64,000 nucleotides of DNA from Xanthocytophaga agilis. Lineage in GTDB: Bacteria; Bacteroidota; Bacteroidia; Cytophagales; 172606-1. Location of the stretch: the NCBI RefSeq assembly GCF_030068605.1, contig NZ_JASJOU010000001.1, positions 868,001-932,000 of the forward strand. Reading direction: 5' to 3'. The notes under the pieces were generated by a model, which searched no databases, was not told the DNA's origin, and saw only the letters and a program-made list of their open reading frames with translations. Shown here one piece after another: positions 39,641 to 48,821 of this stretch; the stretch's first letter is position 1; every line of letters starts with the position of its first letter. The translations under genes were made by a program, and so were the position numbers.

Positions 39641-42600
39641 ATGGCTAATCTTCACTTTGAAATACCTATCTGGGTTCAACATAAAAAAGAGCAATACATT
39701 ATTCGTCCGCTGTTTCATTCGGAATGGTATGCAGCTGATGAACGGTATGAGAATGCTATTCGCAAACTTACTCAGCTTATCCGAAAGGAATTTTCACAAT
39801 ATAGAGTTGAGCGGGATAACTCGGATGAGTTGTTATGGCTTTTGTTTAATCCGGAATTCAAGTTTGAATCCATAGATTTTGATTTTAATTATGGGCAACG
39901 CTTTTTTAATGGAAAGTTGTCTGTTGCCTGGTTTGTACAGGGAGAGTATACAGTAGTATTATTGCCCGCATTTGGAAATTATCAGTTTATTTCCAGAAAA
40001 CCCAATGCACGCAGATCTGATGTGATCGAAGAAGTAATACAACAAGTCCAGATCTATGCCCGCAAGTATACAAAGAAGAAAGATGAAGAGTTTATACTGG
40101 ATGGATTTGCATCAGGCAAAGGTGAGTTTTGTACAACATTGGATCTACATATGTTTGTGCCAGGAGAAAAAATCCTTGGAGATACTAACAACCTGTTTCA
40201 ACAGTTTTTTCGTAGTGAAATATCATTTGATGGCAGACGGGAAATTGTACGCGTAGGACACGATCTCAATGACTGGTATCCTACACAACTCAGCAGAGCA
40301 TATTTTTCAGATTTGATAGTGGAACAGCTGAAAACTTTACTCTATAACCGGGAGAATATCCCTGTTGTACTGATAGGAGATCGTAAAGTAGGAAAAACAA
40401 CGATTCTGCATGAAGTAGTATACCGACATGTGGAAGAACATGCCGACAAGCAATTATCTAAGCTGGATAATGTCTGGAATGTTGATCCTTCCCGAATCAT
40501 TGCAGGGATGAGTATAGTCGGTGCCTGGCAACGACGCTTTGAAGCAATCATTCGCTTTGCTATGCATCCCCTTGAAAAGAATCCTCGCCAAGATAAGTTA
40601 TATTTTACAAATATCGTGTCCTTGTTCAGAATTGGGAAGTCTTCACAGAACAGCATGACATTGAGTGATGTGCTGAAACCCTATCTTCAGGGACGTAGAT
40701 TGCAGGTGATTCTGGAAGCTACTCCTGAAGAATGGGCAGTTGTCAGTGAACTAGATCGAGGGTTCACAGATTTGTTTAAGGTTATTCGTTTGTATGAACC
40801 AGATGAGACCACAGGACTGAAGATTATAAGCAAACTTCGTAACCAGCTTGAGCAGGAGCATCAGTTTGGTATTACGAATCTGGCTTTAGTTCGATTAATT
40901 GAACTTCAGAAACGCTTTCATATTTCCAGAGGTTTGGTTGGAGTAGTAGCGGAAAGTTTGCATCAATTGGCAACTAAATATGCTAAAAAAGAGATTGATG
41001 TACAGACGATCATAAGCGAATTTAGTAGTCAGACACATTTGAATGAAAGATTGGCAAATCAGGATATTCGTATTGGTCGTTCTGAATTTGCTGATTATTT
41101 GGCTGAACGCCTTATTGGGCAACCAGAAGCTGTAGATTGCCTTACAGATGTTTTGAATGTAATCAAAGCACAACTGAATAATCCTGAGCGTCCGTTTGGG
41201 GCGTTTTTGTTTATTGGGCCCACAGGGGTAGGCAAGACACAGGCAGCGAAAATTCTGTCCAGATATTTATTCACACATGAGGAAAGTCTGGTTCGTTTTG
41301 ACATGAATGAATTCATTGATGATGACGCTGTAAATCGACTGGTAGGAGATTTTACCAATCCAGAAGGCCAGCTTACTACTAAAATTCGTTATAACTCCTT
41401 TTGTGTTCTTCTATTTGACGAAATTGAGAAAGCACATCCGGATGTACACAATCTGTTGTTGCAGATATTGGGTGAAGGGCGTCTGACAGATGCCTTGGGA
41501 CGGACTGTCAGCTTTTGTAATACTGTTATTATCATGACGTCTAATCTGGGGGCAGAACGTGTTGGAAAGGAAATCAACCTGCAGCGCAGAGAGGATATCA
41601 CGACACGGACATATGAAAAAGCCGTGCGTGATTTCTTCCGACCCGAGTTTATCAACCGTATTGACAGGATTGTATTTTTTCAGAAACTTACCTCACAACA
41701 TATTGGGATCATAGCCTGGCTTCAAATCAAGGAACTGCTCAAACGACACGGTTTTCTGCGTCGTCATACTATTTTGAATGTTTCACCAGAAGTGCTGGAA
41801 GCTATTGCTCAAAAAGGATTTGATCCGGAAATGGGAGGGAGAGCACTGAAACGTCAGATTGAGAAAGAACTCACTGTATTGATTGCCGATAAGCTGGTAC
41901 TGATTGCCCCTGACAAACCTGTTATTTTTAGTTTGTTTCACAGGGATGGTCAGTTTATGCCACATCTTACTCTGTTGGAACATATACCAAGAAACGAAAC
42001 ATCGGAACTGCCTAACCTGGAAAATCTTGAAATTACATTTGATTTGTTTGCTGAATTGTTGGAAACCGTAGAGGATATTAAAGAAGAGTTGCTGGAAATG
42101 GATCAGGAGAATAGTAGTCTGGTATATTCAACTGAAATGAATAAAGAAGCTTCCCAACTGATGTATTTTAAGGAATCGTTAACAGAGATAGACGCAAAGC
42201 TTACGAATATTCTTTGGGAGTATCAGGTTGGTAAGAAAATGAATATTGCAAAGACGGTTCTTCCGTTAAAGAGTGTTTCAGGAGTAAAAAAAATACGTAA
42301 CTATGGTTGGAATGGCGAAGGAAAAGCATTCTTGACAGAATTATATAGTCAGCTGGAAATATCAGATTACTTTAATGAGATTCATGAATCTGCTGCCCGA
42401 ATAGTAAACGAAACGAATGCTTTGTACTTCTATCTGTCACAGGACATAGCATGGCTTGATTTCAACCTTACTTGTTATGTAGAGCAACGACCTGGGCAGA
42501 TTTTACTTCGTATAGCGTCTGCCGTTGAAAACTCAGGAAGTAATGAGATAGAATATATGGAGAAGATGTATAGGACAGTATTTGGACTTACAACAAAAGT

Positions 42601-42976
42601 AAAGCAGGAAAAAGGCTATATCTACCTACATATTCATGCTACAGGTGTATACCATCTGTTTCAGCAGGAAGTTGGATTTCACATGTTTTTTTCTTCTCAT
42701 GAAACCTCTGTTCCTGTTGAAGTGTCTGTGTATCCAGTTGAAATAGGTTCAGACATAAATACCCTCATATATGAGATTGAAAAAGGAAGAAAATCTCCTG
42801 TTGATAGTGATGAACAATCTGTAAGTCACATTGTACGCCTATACATGCTGGGAGATGGTAAAATCAAACGTACACTCATTACGGATTTAAGGTCTGGTAT
42901 TGTTCATAATAAAGACCTGACTTATCAGGAACTCAAATGGTTGTTTTATGCCAATACCATTACTCAGGATGAGTAA
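39641..42976 (+). CDS. Clp/Hsp100-like AAA+ ATPase with release-factor-like C-terminus lacking the GGQ domain
   Basis: This 1111-aa paralogue starts 39 bp after the first gene. NBD1 has Walker A GDRKVGKT (246-253), and Walker B is degraded to T323-N324. NBD2 has GPTGVGKT (526-533), D593-E594, FFRPEFINRID and sensor-2 GGRALKR. The GYVG loop is replaced by LVGDFTNPEGQL (567-578), and no VGF docking motif is present. Residues 795-1111 look release-factor-like. A helical part is followed by GQILLRIASA (952 on), ATGVYHLFQQEVGFHMF (1000-1016, compare DGVYGRLKFESGVHRV of release factors) and VSVYP. VSHIVRLYML with TDLRSG (1061-1086) matches the release-factor domain 4 pattern SQIRNYV...KDVRTG. The GGQ domain between them is missing. 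Role inferred: ribosome-associated remodelling. Confidence 0.85.
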   Translation: MANLHFEIPIWVQHKKEQYIIRPLFHSEWYAADERYENAIRKLTQLIRKEFSQYRVERDNSDELLWLLFNPEFKFESIDFDFNYGQRFFNGKLSVAWFVQGEYTVVLLPAFGNYQFISRKPNARRSDVIEEVIQQVQIYARKYTKKKDEEFILDGFASGKGEFCTTLDLHMFVPGEKILGDTNNLFQQFFRSEISFDGRREIVRVGHDLNDWYPTQLSRAYFSDLIVEQLKTLLYNRENIPVVLIGDRKVGKTTILHEVVYRHVEEHADKQLSKLDNVWNVDPSRIIAGMSIVGAWQRRFEAIIRFAMHPLEKNPRQDKLYFTNIVSLFRIGKSSQNSMTLSDVLKPYLQGRRLQVILEATPEEWAVVSELDRGFTDLFKVIRLYEPDETTGLKIISKLRNQLEQEHQFGITNLALVRLIELQKRFHISRGLVGVVAESLHQLATKYAKKEIDVQTIISEFSSQTHLNERLANQDIRIGRSEFADYLAERLIGQPEAVDCLTDVLNVIKAQLNNPERPFGAFLFIGPTGVGKTQAAKILSRYLFTHEESLVRFDMNEFIDDDAVNRLVGDFTNPEGQLTTKIRYNSFCVLLFDEIEKAHPDVHNLLLQILGEGRLTDALGRTVSFCNTVIIMTSNLGAERVGKEINLQRREDITTRTYEKAVRDFFRPEFINRIDRIVFFQKLTSQHIGIIAWLQIKELLKRHGFLRRHTILNVSPEVLEAIAQKGFDPEMGGRALKRQIEKELTVLIADKLVLIAPDKPVIFSLFHRDGQFMPHLTLLEHIPRNETSELPNLENLEITFDLFAELLETVEDIKEELLEMDQENSSLVYSTEMNKEASQLMYFKESLTEIDAKLTNILWEYQVGKKMNIAKTVLPLKSVSGVKKIRNYGWNGEGKAFLTELYSQLEISDYFNEIHESAARIVNETNALYFYLSQDIAWLDFNLTCYVEQRPGQILLRIASAVENSGSNEIEYMEKMYRTVFGLTTKVKQEKGYIYLHIHATGVYHLFQQEVGFHMFFSSHETSVPVEVSVYPVEIGSDINTLIYEIEKGRKSPVDSDEQSVSHIVRLYMLGDGKIKRTLITDLRSGIVHNKDLTYQELKWLFYANTITQDE

Positions 42977-43052
42977 AGAGAACATATATATATGAAAGAT
43001 TTGTTGCTGATTTTGTTTCAATTATCTTTTAGCGGATTCGCTACTACATTTT

Positions 43053-45293
43053 ATGAAAATACTGGAGTTTCCATTACTGTGTCGCCGAATAGATGAAAAT
43101 ACCATACTGGGTCAGATTATAGGCCTGGATAAACAACTGGTGTCTGATGATATTCGTGGCCTTACTGGTGATTTTTCGGAATATATTGAAAAGCAACTTC
43201 AGCGGGGAGCATACTACGAACCAGAGATTCTGCAACCAAGCATTAAAACACTCAAACTGACTATACGTCCTCACTACCAGGAAAAACAGCGAATTTATCC
43301 TGTAAAAGAATCTATTGAGTTTCCGGTTTATGCTGTGCATGGAAGCAATGAACAGGGGTTTTTCGAGTGCTTTCTACCATTGCTAGATAAAAGTTTTTAT
43401 TTCTATTCTGAAAAAGATCTGGATAAACTCATAGAGCACTTTGCCAAAGATGTACTTCACAACATGGATCCTGGCAAAATCTATAGTTTATTGCAAAGTT
43501 CTGCTCCATGGTTGGAGAGTGTTACTGTGAAAGTACCTAGGGTTGAACAGCCCAAAACTAAGGCAGATGATTTCTCACATCTCCAAATGCTGAACAGTGT
43601 AGCTGAGAGACTTCCTTATGCCAGAAAAAATACCAGGTTAGTCCTGGATGCGGCCTGGGAGAGGGGAGAATTTGTTGATAAGCTGATTTCTTTTCTGTTG
43701 ACAGGAAAAAACAATGTTCTGCTTGTGGGTAATTCAGGTGTTGGTAAAAGTACCATTATCCATGAAGCTATTCGAAAAATACATCAGCAGGAGAAGTCAC
43801 AGGAAGATTTCGAGCGTCATTCATTCTGGCGTACAACTCCTGCCCGTATTACTGCCAAAGCAAAATATCTGGGTGAATGGCAGGAAAACTGTGAAGAACT
43901 GGTCAGTGATCTGGTACATGCAAATGGTATTGTCTGGATTGAGAATTTTGTGATGCTGGCTCTGACTGGTGGAGAAGGACCCGAGGATTCTGTAGCTGCT
44001 TTTCTAACCTCATTTATCCGGCAAAAACAATTGCAGATGATAAGCGAAGTAACTCCTGAGCAATTAGATGTAATGCGTAAGCTTTTGCCTGGCTTTGTCG
44101 ATCATTTTCAGATCTTGCCCGTGCAGGAGATGAATACGGCTACAATGTTAAAAATATTCGATTACTATACAGCACATGCTGAAAAACATCAAAAGGTTTC
44201 TTTTTCACATCAGGCTCTGGAAACAGTGTATATGCTTCTGGATCGATTTGTCCGTTATGAAAGATTCCCAGGTAAGGCCATTCGCTTTCTGAATCAGTGT
44301 GTGAATAAAGCGCTTCAGACCCAACAGTCGATTATTGATCCGCAGGTGGTTATCAAAAATTTTTCTCGCCAAACTGGTTTACCCGATATTTTGCTTCAGG
44401 ATGACTTGCTATTGGATAATAAGGTGCTAAGAAAGCATTTCAGTGATCGCATTAAAGGGCAGGATCATATACTAGATAAAATTATTTCAGTGATCAAAGT
44501 ATTTAAGGCCGGTTTAAATGATCCCAATAAGCCCATTGCTTCCATGATCTTTGCCGGACCTACCGGAGTAGGGAAAACGGCTACTGCTCAGACCCTGGCC
44601 GATTATTTCTTTGGTATTGGTCAGACCTATCAACCTCTGATACGGCTTGATATGAGTGAGTTTCAGCACCCTGGACAAATTTATCGATTGATTGGAGCTG
44701 AAGGCAAGCTGGTACAGTTTGTCAGAGAAAAGCCGTTTTGTGTAGTTTTATTGGATGAAATTGAAAAGGCGCACCCATTGATTTTCGATGCCTTGCTTAC
44801 TGTGTTAGATGAAGGGATCTTAATTGATTCAACAGGACGGGTAACAGATTTCCGGAATTCGATCATTATTATGACATCCAATCTGGGTGCTTCGCAGCGT
44901 GGTTCTGTAGGATTTCGTAATTACCAGACAAATGATTTTGAGGCTGGTATCAAAGCCTTTTTTCGCCCTGAATTTTTTAACCGGATTGATCTCATACTGC
45001 CATTCTATGCATTGGATCAGAATACCATCCGTGAAATTACTTTATATGAACTGAGTCATATTGGGACGCGGGATGGTATTAAGAATCGTGGATTAAAACT
45101 TTCCTATACAGATGAGTTAGTCTATTATATAGCAGAGAAAGGCTTTGATAAAAAATATGGGGCTCGTCCTCTCCAGCGGGAAATTGAACGGTTGATCGTC
45201 GCCCCATTGGCTCGCTTGATTTTGCAGCGTCCAGAATTATACAATCAGGAGGTCTTGATCGGGTATGAGAAGGATTCAGTTGTATTTGTCTGA
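43053..45293 (+). CDS. Clp/Hsp100-like AAA+ ATPase without C-terminal extension
   Basis: This 746-aa paralogue lies 76 bp after the second gene and completes the three-gene unit. It shares the N-terminal region (about 1-195) and both ATPase domains but ends after NBD2. NBD1: Walker A GNSGVGKS (226-233); pore-loop KYLGEW (271-276) keeps the aromatic residue of the ClpB KYRGEF motif; Walker B is E297-N298. NBD2: GPTGVGKT (502-509), D568-E569, FFRPEFFNRID and sensor-2 GARPLQR. The GYVG loop is shortened to LIGAEGKL (546-553). VGF (619-621) occupies the ClpP-docking position. It may be the core ring subunit that partners the two release-factor-like proteins. Confidence 0.87.
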   Translation: MKILEFPLLCRRIDENTILGQIIGLDKQLVSDDIRGLTGDFSEYIEKQLQRGAYYEPEILQPSIKTLKLTIRPHYQEKQRIYPVKESIEFPVYAVHGSNEQGFFECFLPLLDKSFYFYSEKDLDKLIEHFAKDVLHNMDPGKIYSLLQSSAPWLESVTVKVPRVEQPKTKADDFSHLQMLNSVAERLPYARKNTRLVLDAAWERGEFVDKLISFLLTGKNNVLLVGNSGVGKSTIIHEAIRKIHQQEKSQEDFERHSFWRTTPARITAKAKYLGEWQENCEELVSDLVHANGIVWIENFVMLALTGGEGPEDSVAAFLTSFIRQKQLQMISEVTPEQLDVMRKLLPGFVDHFQILPVQEMNTATMLKIFDYYTAHAEKHQKVSFSHQALETVYMLLDRFVRYERFPGKAIRFLNQCVNKALQTQQSIIDPQVVIKNFSRQTGLPDILLQDDLLLDNKVLRKHFSDRIKGQDHILDKIISVIKVFKAGLNDPNKPIASMIFAGPTGVGKTATAQTLADYFFGIGQTYQPLIRLDMSEFQHPGQIYRLIGAEGKLVQFVREKPFCVVLLDEIEKAHPLIFDALLTVLDEGILIDSTGRVTDFRNSIIIMTSNLGASQRGSVGFRNYQTNDFEAGIKAFFRPEFFNRIDLILPFYALDQNTIREITLYELSHIGTRDGIKNRGLKLSYTDELVYYIAEKGFDKKYGARPLQREIERLIVAPLARLILQRPELYNQEVLIGYEKDSVVFV

Positions 45294-45301
45294 TAGTTTA
45301 T

Positions 45302-45345
45302 AATTTTTTCTTTGACGTCTTTTAAACAACTTCAAAGAAAAAATT
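45302..45345. terminator. Bidirectional terminator closing the AAA+ cluster
   Basis: AATTTTTTCTTTGA (45302-45315) pairs with TCAAAGAAAAAATT (45332-45345), between the third AAA+ gene and the convergent peptidase. Confidence 0.78.
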
Positions 45346-46573
45346 ACTCAAGTCGATTATATTCTTTCAGGATTTTGACCACTTTGTCCATAGGTAACGC
45401 TTCAATTACATGTTGTTCTTTACCTGTTGTGGTTTCGGCTTTAGTCATTGAGTTGATAATAGCTTCCTCTGTGGCTTCAATTACTGCCATAAATAGGGAA
45501 GACATGTAATCGTTGTGTAACAATGTAACAGTTTGGGTTGGTTGAGAGGGTTCATAGGGTATCCGAAGTGCTGGATCTGTAGAAAATGCTATGACATAAT
45601 CGCCACTACCGTTGGCTGCAATTCCTCCGGTTTTTGCAAGTCCAAGCATAGCACGTTTTGCCAGACGTTCCAGATTACGGGCATCCAGTGGTGCATCTGT
45701 TGCTACGATGATCATACAGGAGCCATCTGAGTCCTCTGTTTTTTTCGTGTTTTGAGACTTGCTGTCACCAGGAGTTTTTCTGGATTCTTTCTCTTTTTTC
45801 AATTGTGGACTTAGGTAATATTGGTCAAGGCGCTCTCCTACAGGTGCACCTGCTATTTGTAATACGCCACCAAAGTTGGTTTGGACAAGGACGCCTACTG
45901 TATATCCTCCAACCGCTTGTGGTAGCATTCTGGAGGAGGTGCCAATACCTCCTTTGAATCCAAAGCAAACAGTGCCTGTGCCAGCTCCAACATTACCTTC
46001 CTGAACAGGTCCGTCTGTGGCTTTTTGAATTGCTTCCAGTACATGTGCTTTGGTGACATGTTTTCCACGAATATCATTCAGATAGCCATCATTCGTTTCT
46101 CCTATTACTGCATTTACTGATTGTACTTTCTCATTGCCAGCCTGGTCCAATGTATACTGAACAGTAGCTTCCATTGCTGTACCAACACTGAGGGTATTGG
46201 TGAGAATAATTGGTGTTTCCAGATTGCCCAATTCTGTTACCTGTGTACTGCCACTTAATTTTCCAAAACCATTGCCAACATAGACTGCTGCAGGTACTTT
46301 TTGCTGGAATATGTTGCCATCATGTGGTGAAATAGCCGTAACACCCGTCCGGATTGAGTTGTCTATATGTAAAGTCACATGTCCAACTTTAACTCCTTGT
46401 ACATCCGTTATTGCGTTGTGGGTGCCTGTTGGTAGTATTCCGATCCGGATACCATATTCTCTTGCTCTTTTTCGTCCAGAAGAAGCTTGTTTGGTTTGGC
46501 TGTGCACTTGAACCAGGAATAAAGGGGTAATCAGGATGGCAAAACAAAGTCGCCTGGAAGATAGGCTATACAC
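45344..46573 (-). CDS. P1-family aminopeptidase (DmpA/peptidase S58 type)
   Basis: This 409-aa protein has a signal peptide (ILITPLFLVQVHSQ) and the P1/DmpA pattern: REYGIRIGILPTGTHNAITD, GVKVGHVTL, TNTLSVGTAMEATV, GGIGTSSRMLP, and IAANGSGDYVIAFST with the self-processing nucleophile region. These Ntn-hydrolase-like enzymes cleave L/D-aminopeptide or beta-peptide substrates after autocatalytic splitting. A lysine/serine-rich insert (about 265-290) is unusual. It is exported, so it acts in the periplasm. It is convergent with the AAA+ cluster. Confidence 0.92.
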   Translation of the reverse strand: MYSLSSRRLCFAILITPLFLVQVHSQTKQASSGRKRAREYGIRIGILPTGTHNAITDVQGVKVGHVTLHIDNSIRTGVTAISPHDGNIFQQKVPAAVYVGNGFGKLSGSTQVTELGNLETPIILTNTLSVGTAMEATVQYTLDQAGNEKVQSVNAVIGETNDGYLNDIRGKHVTKAHVLEAIQKATDGPVQEGNVGAGTGTVCFGFKGGIGTSSRMLPQAVGGYTVGVLVQTNFGGVLQIAGAPVGERLDQYYLSPQLKKEKESRKTPGDSKSQNTKKTEDSDGSCMIIVATDAPLDARNLERLAKRAMLGLAKTGGIAANGSGDYVIAFSTDPALRIPYEPSQPTQTVTLLHNDYMSSLFMAVIEATEEAIINSMTKAETTTGKEQHVIEALPMDKVVKILKEYNRLE

Positions 46574-46627
46574 TATAAAATGAGAGTTGATGAAAATGGA
46601 AGAAGATCCTATAATCTAAAAATAAAA

Positions 46628-46666
46628 GTTGCCCTTTCTGAGTGTATTGTAATCAAAAAGGGCAAC
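46628..46666 (-). terminator. Terminator of the molybdopterin oxidoreductase genes
   Basis: GTTGCCCTTT (46628-46637) pairs with AAAGGGCAAC (46657-46666), just after the stop at 46675 on the minus strand and before a T-rich tract. Confidence 0.8.
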
Positions 46667-46674
46667 AAAACAAA

Positions 46675-48819
46675 TTATGAAACTCCTTTCATTCCTTCCT
46701 GTTCTGCAAAAGGCTGGTTACGGAGTCGTTTGCCTGTAGCTTTGAAAAGGGCATTAGCAACTGCGGCTCCGGTAGGAGGCAAGGCCGGTTCACCCAAACC
46801 TGTGGGATCAATAGTATTTTCAACAAAATGCACTTCTACTTCCGGAATCTCATTCATGCGGATCAGACGATAGGTATTGAAATTAGATTGTTGGGGTGCA
46901 CCATCTTTGAATGTCAGATTCGCGTACATAGCATGTCCTAGTCCGTCTACAATACCCCCCATTATTTGCTGACGTGCTCCACTTTTATTGATGACTACTC
47001 CACAATCAGCGGCTGCATAGATTTTCGTTAGTACTGGTTTCCCTTTTTGCATGACTACTTCACCTACCTGTGCAACATAGGAGAAGTGTGAAAAATAAAC
47101 ACTAAATCCTTGAGATACTCCTTTCTTTTTACCCCAACCTGATTTTTCGACTACCAGCAGAATAACAGATTTCATACGGTCAATATCGTACTTAATGGCA
47201 CCTGTCGGAGATTTTTTTGCTTTGTCTAGTAACTCAAGCCGGAATTGTACCGGATCTTTTTTGGCAGCAGAAGCTACTTCATCCAGAAAAGCTTGTTCTG
47301 CAAAGGCCAGAAAGTTGGTAATAGGAGCCCTCCACGGACCTGTTGTGATTGGAGATTTATGTTCTACTGTATCAATGAGCAGATTCTCAACTGCTCCTGA
47401 GGGGAAGTTATCTTCACGGGTACAGTTGCCTGAATTCATCCCTACGCCTCGTAATTTGTAGCCAACCAGATTGCCTTGTTTGTCTAATGCTGCTTCAAAA
47501 CGATAACGTACTGCCGGACGGTAACTGCCGCCTGTCATATCATCTTCCCGTGTCCAGATCACTTTTACAGGTGCTTTTACAAGATTGGATACTTCTACTG
47601 CTTCCAGTACATAGTCTGTTTTTAGCCGACGACCAAAACCTCCTCCCATACGCGTCATTTCAACAGAGACTTTTTCAGGAGCAATATTCAGTAGTTTGGC
47701 TGTTTCGTTGCGTGCGGCCTCGGGGGTTTGGGTTGAGCCTATGAGCTCTACGCTATCTGGTTTGACATGCGCAAAGAAGTTCATAGGTTCCAGTGGACTG
47801 TGCGAAATAAAAGGACACTGATATTCGCTTTTGATTACCTTGGCTGCATTCTTAAACGCCATCTCTACGTCTCCATCTTTTCTGCGAACAGTTGTATTAG
47901 TACTATTTAATAATTCTTCGAAAATACGATTGTGATCCGTAGTGCTTTCCAGATCACTTTCTTTTTCATACTCTATTTTCAGCGAATCAATAGCTTTCTT
48001 CACCTGCCAGGTTGATTTACCTACCACAGCCACATTGTTTTTAAAGGTAACTACATCGGTAATACCAGACATAGATTTGGCTGCTGTGGAATCTACAGAT
48101 TTTAATTTCAAGCCAAAAGCTGAGGGGCGTTTGATCATTGCAAACAACATTCCCTCCCGATAGAAGTCTATTCCATACAGGGGCTGACCTATGAGAATCT
48201 TAGGATTATCAACATTTTTAGCTACCTGTCCAATGAGTTGAAAGTCTTTGACTTCTTTAAGCTTTACATCTGAAGGTACGGATAACTTAGCTGCTTCTGA
48301 AGCCAGTTCTCCATAACTTAGCTTACGCCCTGATGTATTATGAATAACCATCCCTTTTTCCGTCTTACATTCAGCTACTGGTACTTTCCATTGTTTTGCC
48401 CCAGCTTCCAGAAGCATCTGACGAGCTGTGGCTCCTGCTTTACGTAGTCTTTGCCAGGAATGTCTGATAGAACCGCTACCTCCTGCTACCTGTCGTTCAA
48501 ATTTTTGGGTGTCGAGAGGTGCCTGCATCACGTTGACATTCTTCCAGTCCACATCCAGTTCTTCGGCAACAATCATAGGAAAAGCTGTTTTGATGCCTTG
48601 TCCTACTTCCGGATTAGGGGAGAAAATAGTCACAATACCATTGGGTGCAATAGAGAGATAACTGTTGAAATCAATAGCCCCAGCAAGAGTGCCTTCAGTT
48701 AGAATAGCTTGTGTATCTGCGCTGGCAGTGTTCCAGTTAAATCCCAGAAATAGCCCCCCACTCGTTGCTATTGCTAGTTTTAAGAAATTTCTTCGGCTAG
48801 GGTTAGGTAGAGTAGACAT
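46675..48819 (-). CDS. Molybdopterin-binding oxidoreductase large subunit (IorB/aldehyde dehydrogenase type)
   Basis: The 714-aa protein has a Tat signal (PSRRNFLKLAIATSGGLFLG) and xanthine-dehydrogenase-family molybdenum-cofactor motifs, including QTPEAARNETAKLL, TRMGGGFGRRLKTDYVLEA, the TGPWRAP loop and GLGEPALPPTGAAVANAL with the active-site Glu near the C-terminus. This layout fits the IorB group (isoquinoline 1-oxidoreductase-like), which oxidises aldehydes or N-heterocycles in the periplasm. The gene overlaps closely with the 2Fe-2S subunit upstream (2 bp gap), so the two form one operon and one complex. Confidence 0.92.
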   Translation of the reverse strand: MSTLPNPSRRNFLKLAIATSGGLFLGFNWNTASADTQAILTEGTLAGAIDFNSYLSIAPNGIVTIFSPNPEVGQGIKTAFPMIVAEELDVDWKNVNVMQAPLDTQKFERQVAGGSGSIRHSWQRLRKAGATARQMLLEAGAKQWKVPVAECKTEKGMVIHNTSGRKLSYGELASEAAKLSVPSDVKLKEVKDFQLIGQVAKNVDNPKILIGQPLYGIDFYREGMLFAMIKRPSAFGLKLKSVDSTAAKSMSGITDVVTFKNNVAVVGKSTWQVKKAIDSLKIEYEKESDLESTTDHNRIFEELLNSTNTTVRRKDGDVEMAFKNAAKVIKSEYQCPFISHSPLEPMNFFAHVKPDSVELIGSTQTPEAARNETAKLLNIAPEKVSVEMTRMGGGFGRRLKTDYVLEAVEVSNLVKAPVKVIWTREDDMTGGSYRPAVRYRFEAALDKQGNLVGYKLRGVGMNSGNCTREDNFPSGAVENLLIDTVEHKSPITTGPWRAPITNFLAFAEQAFLDEVASAAKKDPVQFRLELLDKAKKSPTGAIKYDIDRMKSVILLVVEKSGWGKKKGVSQGFSVYFSHFSYVAQVGEVVMQKGKPVLTKIYAAADCGVVINKSGARQQIMGGIVDGLGHAMYANLTFKDGAPQQSNFNTYRLIRMNEIPEVEVHFVENTIDPTGLGEPALPPTGAAVANALFKATGKRLRNQPFAEQEGMKGVS

Positions 48820-48821
48820 AG

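Noticed and set aside
36332-45293. Type VI secretion ClpV ATPase
   Set aside because: No Tss, Hcp or VgrG genes are nearby, the C-terminal regions differ, and three paralogues in a row do not fit.
36332-45293. Ordinary ClpB/ClpC chaperone genes
   Set aside because: Walker B loss in NBD1, missing GYVG loop, no Clp N repeats and extra C-terminal regions set them apart.
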